A DNA stretch of 64,000 bases from assembly GCA_035294125.1 (NCBI GenBank), contig DATGLM010000038.1, positions 45,696-109,695 on the forward strand. Reading direction: 5' to 3'. A program made the position numbers and the translations under genes. This stretch comes from CADDYT01 sp035294125. Lineage in GTDB: Bacteria > Chloroflexota > Ktedonobacteria > Ktedonobacterales > Ktedonobacteraceae. This document shows, one piece after another, positions 41,982 to 50,496 of this stretch (positions within the stretch are counted from its first letter, which is position 1; every line of letters starts with the position of its first letter). Below the pieces are notes generated by a model. That model saw only the letters and a list, made by a program, of their open reading frames with translations. It had not been told where the DNA came from and did no database searches.

Positions 41982-43313
41982 ATGGATACTCCCATCAATA
42001 CGGTTGAGGAGCTGTATAACCTGTATCATAGAGATATTGTGTGTTTCTTTGCCGACCACCTGGCAGACCGGGAAGTTGCCTGGGATTTGTGCCATGAAGT
42101 GTTTGTCCGTCTTCTGCTGACGCTCGCTTCAGGTACAACCCTGAACCACCCGCAGCACTGGTTGATGCGCGTCGCCAAAAATCTGCTGATCGATACCTAC
42201 CGCCACCAGCACATCGTTTCAGAGACGAATATATCCATGTCTTCACATGAAACTGCCTCGCTTGTCGGCGATGTTACGACGCTTAAAACATTGCTTGAAC
42301 GTGAGGATATCGTACAGATCATCGTTGAAACCTTCCATGCCCTGCCGGAGAAGTATCAGCGCCTGCTTTTCTGGCGCGAGATCGAACGTCTTCCCTTGCA
42401 GGAGATTGCGCTACGTACCGGAACCTCGGAACCCGTGCTTTCAACCGAGCTGTGGCGCGCGCGCAAGCTGCTGCAAAAAGAGTTCCTGCGGCGCCACTTC
42501 AAAGGCATCCTGCCAGCCGATGAAGAAATTTTTGAACACCTCGACGCCCTGATCCACTTCAACCTCACCAGTTCGCCGGAGGACCAACTGCGCCTCCTTG
42601 AAACGCACGAACGGGACTACTTTGAGCGCGTCGCTCCTACCTGGGATGCCTATGTGGCCAGCGCCTACGAGGCACGACTGCAAGAACGGCTTACGCGCCT
42701 GCTTCCCTGGCAGCAGGATATGACTGTGCTTGACGTGGGCACCGGCACTGGCTACCTCGCCGGCATGATGGCTCCCCTGGTAGGCCACGTGATCGGCGTG
42801 GACTGCGCCCCCGCCATGCTGGCTCGCGCCGGGGAGAAGATGGCTCAGGCTGGCTATCAACATATCTCCTTGCGCGCAGGCATGGCCGAGCATATCCCGC
42901 TGCCCACCGCTTCTGTAGATGTCGCGATGTGTCATATGCTGCTCCACCACGTCGTTAGCCCGCGCCGCGCCCTGGAAGAACTGAGCCGCGTCGTGCGCCC
43001 CGGCGGCTACCTGCTCATCATCGATGCCCACGCTCATAAGCACCACTGGACACCCGAAGTCTTCGGAGACCTGCACTACGGCACTGACCTCAAAAAATTG
43101 CGCAGGCATTTAGCGGCTTTGCGCGTGAAAACGCTGCAAGTGGAAGATGCAGGCATCTCCCATTCGGGCAACTTCTTTGGCATGCGGGCAGATTTCAGCA
43201 ACTTTCTGCTCCTTGCCCAGGTCAGCGAACAACGCGAAACGAGCAGCACCGCCCTACGCGAGCGCGGGCGGGAAGATGAACACGAACGAGAGGGGCAAGG
43301 GGAAGATGCATGA
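41982..43313 (+). CDS. ECF sigma factor fused to a SAM-dependent methyltransferase
   Basis: A 443-residue fusion. Residues about 8-78 match sigma region 2 ('REVAWDLCHEVFVRLL', 'HWLMRVAKNLLIDTYRH') and about 115-170 match region 4 ('LPEKYQRLLFWREIERLPLQEIALRTG', 'LWRARKLLQKEF'). After a 35-residue linker, residues about 205-420 form a class I methyltransferase: motif I 'VLDVGTGTGYLAG' (249-261), 'VIGVDCAPAML', 'VDVAMCHMLLHH' and 'VVRPGGYLLIIDAH'. ATG 41982 has GAAGGAGG 11 bp upstream. No anti-sigma gene is adjacent. The downstream permease gene overlaps the end by 8 bp. The two halves may couple promoter recognition to methylation or to sensing of SAM. I know of no named family with this order. 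Confidence 0.88.
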   Translation: MDTPINTVEELYNLYHRDIVCFFADHLADREVAWDLCHEVFVRLLLTLASGTTLNHPQHWLMRVAKNLLIDTYRHQHIVSETNISMSSHETASLVGDVTTLKTLLEREDIVQIIVETFHALPEKYQRLLFWREIERLPLQEIALRTGTSEPVLSTELWRARKLLQKEFLRRHFKGILPADEEIFEHLDALIHFNLTSSPEDQLRLLETHERDYFERVAPTWDAYVASAYEARLQERLTRLLPWQQDMTVLDVGTGTGYLAGMMAPLVGHVIGVDCAPAMLARAGEKMAQAGYQHISLRAGMAEHIPLPTASVDVAMCHMLLHHVVSPRRALEELSRVVRPGGYLLIIDAHAHKHHWTPEVFGDLHYGTDLKKLRRHLAALRVKTLQVEDAGISHSGNFFGMRADFSNFLLLAQVSEQRETSSTALRERGREDEHEREGQGEDA

Positions 43314-44622
43314 AGTGGAACCCATAAGCGATAACGACGCTGGGCAGGGCGCGCGCCAGTTGCGCCGCGTGCTCAACCTGCGTGAAGCGGTTGCCCTCGG
43401 TGTGGGTGGCACGATTGGCGGTGGCATCTTCGTTCTGATCGGTGTAGCGGCTGGACGGGCTGGACCTGCTGCCCTGCTCTCCTTCGTGCTGGCCTTCTGC
43501 GCCTCTTTGTTGATCGCCCTGCCCTACGCAGAGCTTGCCTGTCGCTATCCCCTGGCTGGTGGTGGCTATGCCTTCGCACGCACGCTGCTTGGTCCGCACT
43601 GGGGTTTTCTCATGGGCTGGGGCTACTGGGGAGCCTATATCTTTGTTAGTGGCTACGTCACTCTCGGCTTTGGTGGCTATCTCCACGCGCTGGTCGGCCT
43701 GCCCACCAGTGTCGGCGCGCTCACCCTGATTACCACCTGCACTGTCCTCAATCTTACTGGAGTCCGGCTCTCTGGCCTTGCACAGAGTCTTGTCATTGGA
43801 ACAGCGACGATTGCCCTGCTTTGCTTCAGCCTGCCGGGTTTGCCGCACGTCCAGCTTGCCCACTTCACGCCATTTTTCCCTGACGGCCCCGGCGGTATGA
43901 TCCTGGCGGCTCTGCTGGCCTTTCTGGCCTTTGGCGGCTTCGATATGGTGGCGGCGGCAGGGGAAGAGATCATCTCGCCCGAACGCAATCTGCCCAGGGC
44001 TATCCTGCTCACGCTCCTTCTCGTGCTCGGCCTCTACCTGCTGGTCACGTTCGTTGCCCTCGGTGTTCTTCCCTGGAACCAGCTTGGCGCATCGTCCGCG
44101 CCACTGGCGGCAGCCGCGACAGAGTTCCTCGGCTCTGCAGGGCGGCAGTTCATGGCTGCGATAGCGCTTTTAACGACGGCGGCGACGGGCAATGCTGTGC
44201 TCATTGTTACCTCGCGTGTCTCCTTTGCGATGGCCCGCGACGGTCTGTTGCCAGCCCCGCTGGCCCGCGTCCAGTTAAAAACAGGCGCACCCTGGGTAGC
44301 CATCCTGCTCAATGGTCTCCTGCTCGCCTTCGTCGCCCTCACCGGCTCAATAGAACTGGCGGCAGCCATCGGAGGCTTCCTCTACGTGCTGCATTTCCTC
44401 TTCACACTGGTCGCCCTCGTGGTCCTGCGCCGTCGCGGCGGGCCGCCTCCGGCCTTTCGCACTCCTCTGCCCTGGCTCGTCCTGCCACTCGCTTTCGCCA
44501 GTTGCATTCTGCTGCTCGCCACCAGTGGCCTCGTGGGGGTTAGTGTTGGCCTTGCCTGGCTCTGCGCCGGTCTGTTCACCTACGCCATAGTTCTGAAAAT
44601 AAGAATGAGAGGACTTCATTGA
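43306..44622 (+). CDS. APC family amino acid/polyamine permease
   Basis: A 12-TM APC transporter of 438 residues. 'AVALGVGGTIGGGIFVLIGV' is the TM1 signature with the G-x-G-x-G-I-F type ligand loop; 'ALPYAELACRYPLAGGGYAFA' follows in TM2-3; 'FLAFGGFDMVAAAGEEIISPERNLPRAI' is TM6. ATG 43306 overlaps the fusion gene's stop, with GGGG nearby; ATG 43276, ten codons earlier, is possible. The cotranscription with the sigma-methyltransferase fusion suggests that an amino acid or amine is the signal or the substrate of that system; this is inference. Confidence 0.9.
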   Translation: MHEVEPISDNDAGQGARQLRRVLNLREAVALGVGGTIGGGIFVLIGVAAGRAGPAALLSFVLAFCASLLIALPYAELACRYPLAGGGYAFARTLLGPHWGFLMGWGYWGAYIFVSGYVTLGFGGYLHALVGLPTSVGALTLITTCTVLNLTGVRLSGLAQSLVIGTATIALLCFSLPGLPHVQLAHFTPFFPDGPGGMILAALLAFLAFGGFDMVAAAGEEIISPERNLPRAILLTLLLVLGLYLLVTFVALGVLPWNQLGASSAPLAAAATEFLGSAGRQFMAAIALLTTAATGNAVLIVTSRVSFAMARDGLLPAPLARVQLKTGAPWVAILLNGLLLAFVALTGSIELAAAIGGFLYVLHFLFTLVALVVLRRRGGPPPAFRTPLPWLVLPLAFASCILLLATSGLVGVSVGLAWLCAGLFTYAIVLKIRMRGLH

Positions 44623-44630
44623 AAACTGGA

Positions 44631-44720
44631 CATGTCATCCAGAGCGCAGCGAAGAATCGATGGTGACAACTTCCCCAACATGGCTCCTTTCAGATTTTTC
44701 GCTGCGCTCTGGATGACATG
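44631..44720. repeat. Dispersed palindromic repeat, 23-bp arms
   Basis: CATGTCATCCAGAGCGCAGC... and its exact complement flank a 44-nt centre, between convergent genes. The GTCATC(C/T)-x-GAGCGCAGCGAA core is a common intergenic repeat type of Chloroflexota and other phyla. A partial relative lies at 47421-47460. It may also terminate both transcripts. Confidence 0.7.
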
Positions 44721-44727
44721 ATGTCGC

Positions 44728-45210
44728 TTACTCGCTAATCTCCACTTCGGCCTCGATCTCCACCGGGATATCCACTGGCAGACCGGCCATACCAACGGCG
44801 GAGCGGGCATGCTGTCCCGCTTCCTGACCGTAGAGTTCCAGAATCAGGTCCGAGAAGCCGTTGATGACGGCGGGCTGCTGGTTGAAGCCGGGCGCGGAGT
44901 TGACCATGCCGAAGACGCGCAGCCAGGCCGTCACGCGGTCCAGATCGCCCAGTTCGCGTTTCAGGCTGCCCAGAATCGCCAGCGCCACCAGTCGCGCCGC
45001 CTGGTAACCTTGCTCCGGCGCGACCTCTGCTCCCACCTTTCCCAGCGGCTTCGCCAGCGAGCCATCTGCATTCAGCGGCCCATGTCCCGCAATATACGCC
45101 CGGTTGCCCCGCACGCGCACCTGCGCAAAAGGCAGTCGCATCCCCTGCGGGGCCCGCATCGGCTCCGGCAGCGTTAATCCCATCTCCTCCAGCTTCGCCT
45201 CGATCTTCAT
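44728..45210 (-). CDS. RidA-like (YjgF/chorismate mutase-like) protein
   Basis: 160 residues from ATG 45210 (GAGGAGGG upstream); the longer frame from 45288 overlaps the HAD gene and is not used. 'PFAQVRVRGNRAYIAGHGPLNADG' opens the fold and 'ARSAVGMAGLPVDIPVEIEAEVEI' ends it, with the family Arg in 'HARSAVG'. This is the long subclass of RidA proteins. It lies 28 bp after the HAD gene and is probably cotranscribed. Confidence 0.87.
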   Translation of the reverse strand: MKIEAKLEEMGLTLPEPMRAPQGMRLPFAQVRVRGNRAYIAGHGPLNADGSLAKPLGKVGAEVAPEQGYQAARLVALAILGSLKRELGDLDRVTAWLRVFGMVNSAPGFNQQPAVINGFSDLILELYGQEAGQHARSAVGMAGLPVDIPVEIEAEVEISE

Positions 45211-45238
45211 CGTTTTTCCCTCCTCATAAAAATATCGC

Positions 45239-46204
45239 TCAAGAGAATTCACCCAAACACAACAGTACATCCTCCACGCTTCCGACAATGAAATCGGCGT
45301 TGCGCTCTTGATAGACTTTTACCTCGTCATCATGCACGAGCATGACTGCGAGGAAATCTGGCTCTCCTGCTGTCTTAATTGCCTGGTAGTTGAGCACAAC
45401 GTCGTGGTCGTCGGCGGTGTCACCGATGTAGAGGCCGCCCTGTGCGTCTACTGCCTGGATGGCGAGCCGGAGGGCGCGGGGGTCGGGTTTGGGGGCCTGG
45501 TCTGCCGAGATGACGACATCCCACCAGGCTTCGCCGCTGTAGGCCGCCATGCGTTCGAGCGCGCTGTCGACTTCGGGGCCGACGCGACCGGTGATGAGGC
45601 CGAGGTGACGAATGCCCGCCCGGCGCAGGCGGGCGGGCAACTCTAGCGGGTAGAGCATGGTTTCGCGGTGGACAAGTCCCGGCGCGTCGGGCAAGTAGCG
45701 GGCCGGATGCCCAAAGCGTCTGGGCATCTCTTCGGCACCCCAGTAGATTTCGTGGTAGAGGTCGCCGATGAAGTCGTAATCCAGCAGGGCACTGGCCGGA
45801 ATGACCTCGCGCACCCATTCGGAACCACCATGGCCGCGCAGGTTGGCCTGCCGCGAGAGTTCGGCCCATTCCGCGCTGCTGCGTGTCGCCAGAGGGGTGC
45901 CTTTCCACTCGCGCAGCCGCGCCGTACTCAGTGATGCCAGCAGGTAACACATATCCCAGTCGTTATTGTAGCCGCCTGCCTGCTTAAAGGCATTCACATC
46001 CTCAATGGTCACCAGCGGCTTGCCTTCGCTCTGGCCCCAGTCCAGCCCGTGAATGGTGCCAGCCACATATTCCGCCACCGCGATATCCGTTGCGCGGAAC
46101 GAATCAACAGTACGAATCAGGACGCCATCAACATCGAAGAGAACGGTATCAAAAACAGAGGGAAATTGCAGCCCTGGCCGCTTCCAGACAGCAGGAATAC
46201 CCAT
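45239..46204 (-). CDS. HAD superfamily hydrolase (HAD-IA, hyp1-like)
   Basis: A 321-residue HAD. Motif I 'VLFDVDGVLIRTVDSFR' (about 21-37), the cap signature 'VNAFKQAGGYNNDWDM' typical of the hyp1 subgroup, motif II 'LGLITGRVG', motif III Lys in 'APKPDPRAL', motif IV 'LYIGDTADDHDVVLN'. Members of this subgroup are often of unknown substrate. ATG 46204 has GGAAGG 6 bp upstream. The RidA-like gene follows. Confidence 0.88.
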   Translation of the reverse strand: MGIPAVWKRPGLQFPSVFDTVLFDVDGVLIRTVDSFRATDIAVAEYVAGTIHGLDWGQSEGKPLVTIEDVNAFKQAGGYNNDWDMCYLLASLSTARLREWKGTPLATRSSAEWAELSRQANLRGHGGSEWVREVIPASALLDYDFIGDLYHEIYWGAEEMPRRFGHPARYLPDAPGLVHRETMLYPLELPARLRRAGIRHLGLITGRVGPEVDSALERMAAYSGEAWWDVVISADQAPKPDPRALRLAIQAVDAQGGLYIGDTADDHDVVLNYQAIKTAGEPDFLAVMLVHDDEVKVYQERNADFIVGSVEDVLLCLGEFS

Positions 46205-46248
46205 GAAAAACCTTCCGTTGTAATGATGAATAAGAGATATTTTTGCAA

Positions 46249-46713
46249 TTAAGCTGGCCTGGCAACCAGTACCTTGAGAAACTGGCGCACAATCGTCACC
46301 GCCAACGTATATACTATAATAGCGATGAGCGTGGAAACGTCAATGGTATAGCCATAAAATGGGAGTGGGGGCAGAAGGTTGTTGAAAGGGAAAACCAGGG
46401 GCGCGCTAAGCTGGAAGACCCAGGCCGAGAAGAGACTCGACTTCAGGCTGAAGAAGTACAGAGCAAAGCGCGTAAAAAGGAGCAGCAGCAGCACGGACAG
46501 CCCCAGCGCCAGTAATTGATTGATCTTCTTGATGATAGCGGCAATGAAACGCCCGATAGCGCGCAGCATGCGTACAAACCAGGATTCGTGGGGCAACGCG
46601 ACGCGTGGTATTGGTGCCGTCACCCTGGGCGCTCCTGGCAGGAAAGGCTCGGTATCCGCATCGTACAGGTAGCCGTAATCTTCTTCTGATACTGATACGT
46701 TCCTGTGTCTCAC
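46249..46713 (-). CDS. YggT family membrane protein
   Basis: A 154-residue protein. A charged N-terminus (1-60) precedes a first TM (about 62-88) and the YggT core: 'FSAWVFQLSAPLVFPFNNLLPP' and the last TM 'STLIAIIVYTLAVTIVRQFL'. YggT proteins are linked to cell division and osmotic tolerance, usually beside sepF or pyrroline reductase genes, none of which is here. GTG 46713 with AGGAAG before it. Confidence 0.83.
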   Translation of the reverse strand: MRHRNVSVSEEDYGYLYDADTEPFLPGAPRVTAPIPRVALPHESWFVRMLRAIGRFIAAIIKKINQLLALGLSVLLLLLFTRFALYFFSLKSSLFSAWVFQLSAPLVFPFNNLLPPLPFYGYTIDVSTLIAIIVYTLAVTIVRQFLKVLVARPA

Positions 46714-46823
46714 GTCTTTTGCTCACTTCCTGGACGTGCTGATCAATAACCGACGCGCCGATCAATCATCGCTCTACCGGGTCGCCTGGTTCTTTGCGAA
46801 CCATCATGTATTATTATACATTA

Positions 46824-47342
46824 TTACGGTTCAATTTCAATCGTAACTGCGTCTATTTGCTCGGGAGAGAGGATATAGAGACGGTTCCAGCCTTCGGTCG
46901 GGGCTAGCTGTATGGTTTGTTGCAGCAGCCCGGCGTGGTAGCCGTGAACCTGTTCCTCGACTTTGCGCTCGCGCTGCAGGTTGCGAACGCGGCTGATCTG
47001 CTCCGGCACATTGAAGATGAGCAGGCAGGTCAGGTAGCCGTGGCGATGCGCCAGGTCGAGCAGGCGCCGCCGTGCTTCCGGCTGCAAGGCGGTGCTATCC
47101 GCGACCGTGAAACGCCCCTGAAACATACGCTTGTGGATGATATAGTAAAACAGGTCGAAGGCGTCGCGGTTGACGTGCTGATTGTTCTCATCGTCACTGA
47201 CGAGGGCGCGGCAGTAGTCCGAGGAGACAATCATGGTTGGTATGAAGCGCTTGCGCGCGAATGTGCTTTTGCCGCTTCCTGCCGGGCCGGCCAGCACGAG
47301 CAAGGTTCTGCGTGGCAGCTTAATTATAGCTATATTGTCCAT
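46824..47342 (-). CDS. P-loop kinase (AAA_33, polynucleotide-kinase-like)
   Basis: A 172-residue kinase-like protein. Walker A 'LAGPAGSGKSTFARK' (about 17-31), the 'IVSSDYCRALVSDDENNQ' element of Pnkp-type kinase domains, and 'VADSTALQPEARRRLLDLA', where the substrate is bound, are present. Relatives phosphorylate 5'-OH ends of RNA or DNA or small metabolites; this stand-alone domain lacks phosphatase and ligase parts. GGAG 7 bp before the ATG. Confidence 0.85.
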   Translation of the reverse strand: MDNIAIIKLPRRTLLVLAGPAGSGKSTFARKRFIPTMIVSSDYCRALVSDDENNQHVNRDAFDLFYYIIHKRMFQGRFTVADSTALQPEARRRLLDLAHRHGYLTCLLIFNVPEQISRVRNLQRERKVEEQVHGYHAGLLQQTIQLAPTEGWNRLYILSPEQIDAVTIEIEP

Positions 47343-47354
47343 TGAAACGCTCCA

Positions 47355-47383
47355 TTGCTATATGCACTCCCTTCTGGTATAAT
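47355..47383 (+). promoter_or_regulatory. Promoter of alaS
   Basis: TTGCTA (47355-47360), 17-bp spacer, TATAAT (47378-47383) preceded by TGG (extended -10). It gives a leader of about 260 nt before alaS. No T-box (AGGGTGG-type antiterminator) was recognised in the leader. Confidence 0.6.
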
Positions 47384-47420
47384 GCTCATGCACATATACG
47401 ACTTTGAGAACCGGGCTGGA

Positions 47421-47460
47421 CATGTCATTCTTCGCCGTGCTCAAGATGACATACTGGTGG
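47421..47460. repeat. Partial copy of the GTCAT repeat in the alaS leader
   Basis: ATGTCATTCTTCGCCGTGCT followed by CAAGATGACAT: a short inverted repeat with ATGTCAT/ATGACAT ends, related to the repeat at 44631-44720. It sits in the transcribed alaS leader. Confidence 0.5.
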
Positions 47461-47649
47461 TTCTTTTTCAGCGCATGCGGTGATTTTTCAACCTGTGCCT
47501 CCTGGCTCATGATACAACAATCGACAAGTTTCGGGTATCGCCCCACTTGTATCCGACGCACCCGCTTGCCAGCAGAGGAACAGTAAGGATAGAGCGGGCT
47601 GTATATGTGTTTTGAGAGATAACTCGCTCTCGATGAGGAGGAATGATAC

Positions 47650-50304
47650 ATGGCTGTTGATACCCATAGAACATTGACTGGTACTGAAATCCGGCAGCAG
47701 TTTCTGGATTTTTTTGCCAGCAAGGGACATCTCAAGATGCCCAGCTCTTCGCTGGTTCCCAGGAACGATCCCACAGTGCTACTCACCACGGCTGGCATGC
47801 AGCAAATGATCCCTTACTTTCTCGGACGTGAGACGCCGCCTGCCTTACGGCTGACCTCAGCGCAAAAGTGCTTCCGTACCACCGATATCGACAAAGTGGG
47901 CAACGAACGCACGCTGACTTTTTTTGAAATGCTTGGCAATTTCTCCGTCGGTGACTACTTCAAGCGCGATGCCATTACCTATGCCTGGGAGTTCCTGACT
48001 CAGGTCGTTGGCCTGCCCACCGAGCGCCTGCACCCGACCGTCCATCCAGAGGACGAGGAGGCGGCGCAGCTATGGACGGAGATCACCGGCATTCCCGACG
48101 ATGCGATCACGCGCCTGGAAGATAACTGGTGGGGTCCTCCGGGAGCCTCTGGACCTTGCGGTCCTGACTCCGAAATTTACTACGATCGCGGCATCGAGCA
48201 TGGTTGCGGACGAGCCGATTGCGCCCCCGGCTGCGACTGCGAGCGCTTCCTGGAAATATGGAATCTGGTCTTCATGCAATACTTCCAGGACTTCGACGGC
48301 ACGCGCACGCCACTGCCTAAGAAGAATATCGATACCGGCATGGGGCTTGAGCGCCTCTCGATGGTGCTGCAGGGCAAAGAATCGGTCTTTGATACCGACC
48401 TCTTTCGCCCCATCATCGACCATTTCGCCGGAGTTGTCGGCACGACCTATGGCAGCAACGCGAAGGCCGATGCCTCCTTGCGCGTGATCGCCGATCACAG
48501 CCGCGCCCTCGTCTTCCTGGCCGCCGATGGCGTGCTGCCGGGCAACGAGGGTCGGGGCTACATCTTCCGCCGCCTGCTGCGCCGCGCCGTGCGTCATGGC
48601 AAGCTGCTCGGCCTCGAAAAGCCCTTCCTGGCCGAAGCCGCCGATACCGTTATCAACCTGATGAAGAGCCACTATACCGAGCTTGGAGTGCAGCGCGATC
48701 ACATCGTCGAGATTCTCAGTCTGGAAGAGAGGAAATTCAGCCAGACGCTTAACACCGGCCTCACGCTGCTGAACGAACTGCTGGAAAACTTGAGGCAGCA
48801 GGGCCAGAACGTCATTCCGGGCGAAGAGGCGTTCAAACTCTATGATACGCATGGCTTCCCACTGGAACTAACGCAGGAGATCGCCGCCGAGCACGATTTC
48901 AGCGTCGATGTCGCGGCCTTCGCACAGGCGATGGAGCGGCAGCAGGAGCGCAGCCGCGCCGGGTCTGCCGCTACCTTTGTACAGAGCCGCGACGAGCAGG
49001 CGCTCACGAATATCTTGCAGCGTGTCGGCCCGACCGAGTTCAGCGGCTACGAGGGCGTTACCGGCAGCGGCAAGGTCGTTGGCCTCGTCGTCAATGGCGA
49101 AGAAGTGGAGAGCATCAGCGCGCCGCAGCAGGCGCTGGTGCTCCTCGATACCACGCCTTTCTACGCTGAGAGCGGCGGGCAGATTGGCGATCGTGGTGAG
49201 ATCAATAGCCCGGTGGGCGTCTTCCAGGTTGAGGACACACGACGCCCGCTCAAGGGCCTCATTGTCCACTACGGGCATATCAACGAGGGCTATCTGCGCG
49301 TCGGCGATAGCGTGCAGGCCAACGTCATCAGCCAGCGCCGCGAAGATACGATGCGCAATCACAGCGCCACGCACCTGCTGCACAAAGCCCTGCGCGACTA
49401 TCTGGGGCCGCAGGTCGAGCAGCGCGGCTCCCTGGTCGAGCCGGAGCGCCTGCGCTTCGACTTCACCAGCCCGCGCGCGCTCACGACGCAGGACATCTTG
49501 CAGATCGATGAGCAGATCAACCGCTGGATACGCGCCGATTTTCCGGTGCAGACGCGCATTATGCCGCTGCAAGAGGCGCTGCAAACCGGGGCGATGGCCC
49601 TCTTTGGCGAGAAGTACGATGAGTTCGTGCGCGTCGTCTCGATGGGCAGCAGCACCGAGCTGTGCGGCGGCACGCACTGCGCCTCCACGGGGCAGATCGG
49701 CATCTACATCACCATTCAGGAGACGAGCATTGCCGCCGGTATTCGCCGCATCGAGGCGCTGACGGGGCGAGCCGCCGAAGCGTACCTGCGCCGCCGCAGC
49801 CAGCTCATCGACACGCTCTCGACGAAGTTGCAGACACAGCCGGAGACGTTGGAGGCGCGCGTCGAACAGCTCTCGCAGGAGCTAGCCGCTGCGCGCCGCC
49901 AGCTAGCGCAGTTCCAGCGTGAAGCCGCCGTGCGCGAGGCCGAGGCACTGGTAGCGCGCGCCCGCGACATCGCTGGAGTGCCGGTCGTGGCGACAACCGT
50001 TGAGGTGCCGGACGACAAAGTCCTGCGCGAGATCGGCGATATGGTGCGCGGCAAGCTCAGCCAGCCCGGCGTTGTGGTGCTGGCGCATCCCTTCGACGAG
50101 CGTGTCAGCATCCAGGTCAGTGTCGACAAGGCGCTGACGAAGCGCGGCCTGCATGCCGGAAAGATCGCCAGCGTCATCGGCGAGCGTCTCGGTGGCAGAG
50201 GCGGCGGACGTCCGGAGTCGGCGCAGGGTGGTGGCAAAAACAAGGCCGAGCTTGGTGCCGCCCTCGATCTGGTACCGAAACTCGTCAAAGACAACCTGAA
50301 ATAG
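47650..50304 (+). CDS. alaS: Alanyl-tRNA synthetase
   Basis: An 884-residue AlaRS, full length. The class II core starts 'IRQQFLDFFASKGHLKMPSSSLVPRNDPTVLLTTAGM'; 'FRTTDIDKVGNERTLTFFEMLGNFS' contains motif 2. The editing domain has 'HSATHLLHKAL' and C-G-G-T-H-C zinc ligands; the C-terminal DHHA1 domain ends 'GGRGGGRPESAQGGG'. It charges tRNA-Ala and clears Ser/Gly mischarging. GAGGAGGAATGATAC gives a good ribosome binding site. Confidence 0.98.
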   Translation: MAVDTHRTLTGTEIRQQFLDFFASKGHLKMPSSSLVPRNDPTVLLTTAGMQQMIPYFLGRETPPALRLTSAQKCFRTTDIDKVGNERTLTFFEMLGNFSVGDYFKRDAITYAWEFLTQVVGLPTERLHPTVHPEDEEAAQLWTEITGIPDDAITRLEDNWWGPPGASGPCGPDSEIYYDRGIEHGCGRADCAPGCDCERFLEIWNLVFMQYFQDFDGTRTPLPKKNIDTGMGLERLSMVLQGKESVFDTDLFRPIIDHFAGVVGTTYGSNAKADASLRVIADHSRALVFLAADGVLPGNEGRGYIFRRLLRRAVRHGKLLGLEKPFLAEAADTVINLMKSHYTELGVQRDHIVEILSLEERKFSQTLNTGLTLLNELLENLRQQGQNVIPGEEAFKLYDTHGFPLELTQEIAAEHDFSVDVAAFAQAMERQQERSRAGSAATFVQSRDEQALTNILQRVGPTEFSGYEGVTGSGKVVGLVVNGEEVESISAPQQALVLLDTTPFYAESGGQIGDRGEINSPVGVFQVEDTRRPLKGLIVHYGHINEGYLRVGDSVQANVISQRREDTMRNHSATHLLHKALRDYLGPQVEQRGSLVEPERLRFDFTSPRALTTQDILQIDEQINRWIRADFPVQTRIMPLQEALQTGAMALFGEKYDEFVRVVSMGSSTELCGGTHCASTGQIGIYITIQETSIAAGIRRIEALTGRAAEAYLRRRSQLIDTLSTKLQTQPETLEARVEQLSQELAAARRQLAQFQREAAVREAEALVARARDIAGVPVVATTVEVPDDKVLREIGDMVRGKLSQPGVVVLAHPFDERVSIQVSVDKALTKRGLHAGKIASVIGERLGGRGGGRPESAQGGGKNKAELGAALDLVPKLVKDNLK

Positions 50305-50313
50305 CCTTCCGCA

Positions 50314-50350
50314 GTGCCGATTGAGCGCGGTGTGCGCGCTCAATCGGCAC
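50314..50350 (+). terminator. alaS terminator
   Basis: 16-bp perfect stem (GTGCCGATTGAGCGCG) with a GTGTG loop, 10 bp past the alaS stop. There is no strong T-run after it. Confidence 0.65.
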
Positions 50351-50369
50351 CTGCACTGGCTTGACAATT

Positions 50370-50398
50370 TTGCATATCACTCAATTTTGTGATATAAC
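50370..50398 (+). promoter_or_regulatory. Promoter with overlapping inverted repeat, FtsA-like operon
   Basis: TTGCAT (50370-50375), 17-bp spacer, TATAAC (50393-50398). The inverted repeat ATATCAC-N8-GTGATAT (50374-50395) covers the spacer and part of both hexamers, the position of a repressor operator. A TTGACA at 50361 has no -10 at proper distance. About 90 nt of leader precede the ATG at 50497. Confidence 0.5.
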
Positions 50399-50496
50399 GT
50401 ACACGACATGCATAGAATTTAACAAGGCAAGGGTATTCACATCAAAGTACACCAGGACAGTACTTTGCTGGAGCGTTCTGGATCAGGACGTGCGGA

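Noticed and set aside
47384..47649. T-box riboswitch in the alaS leader
   Set aside because: No AGGGTGG-type antiterminator bulge or specifier loop could be found; the leader holds a dispersed repeat instead.
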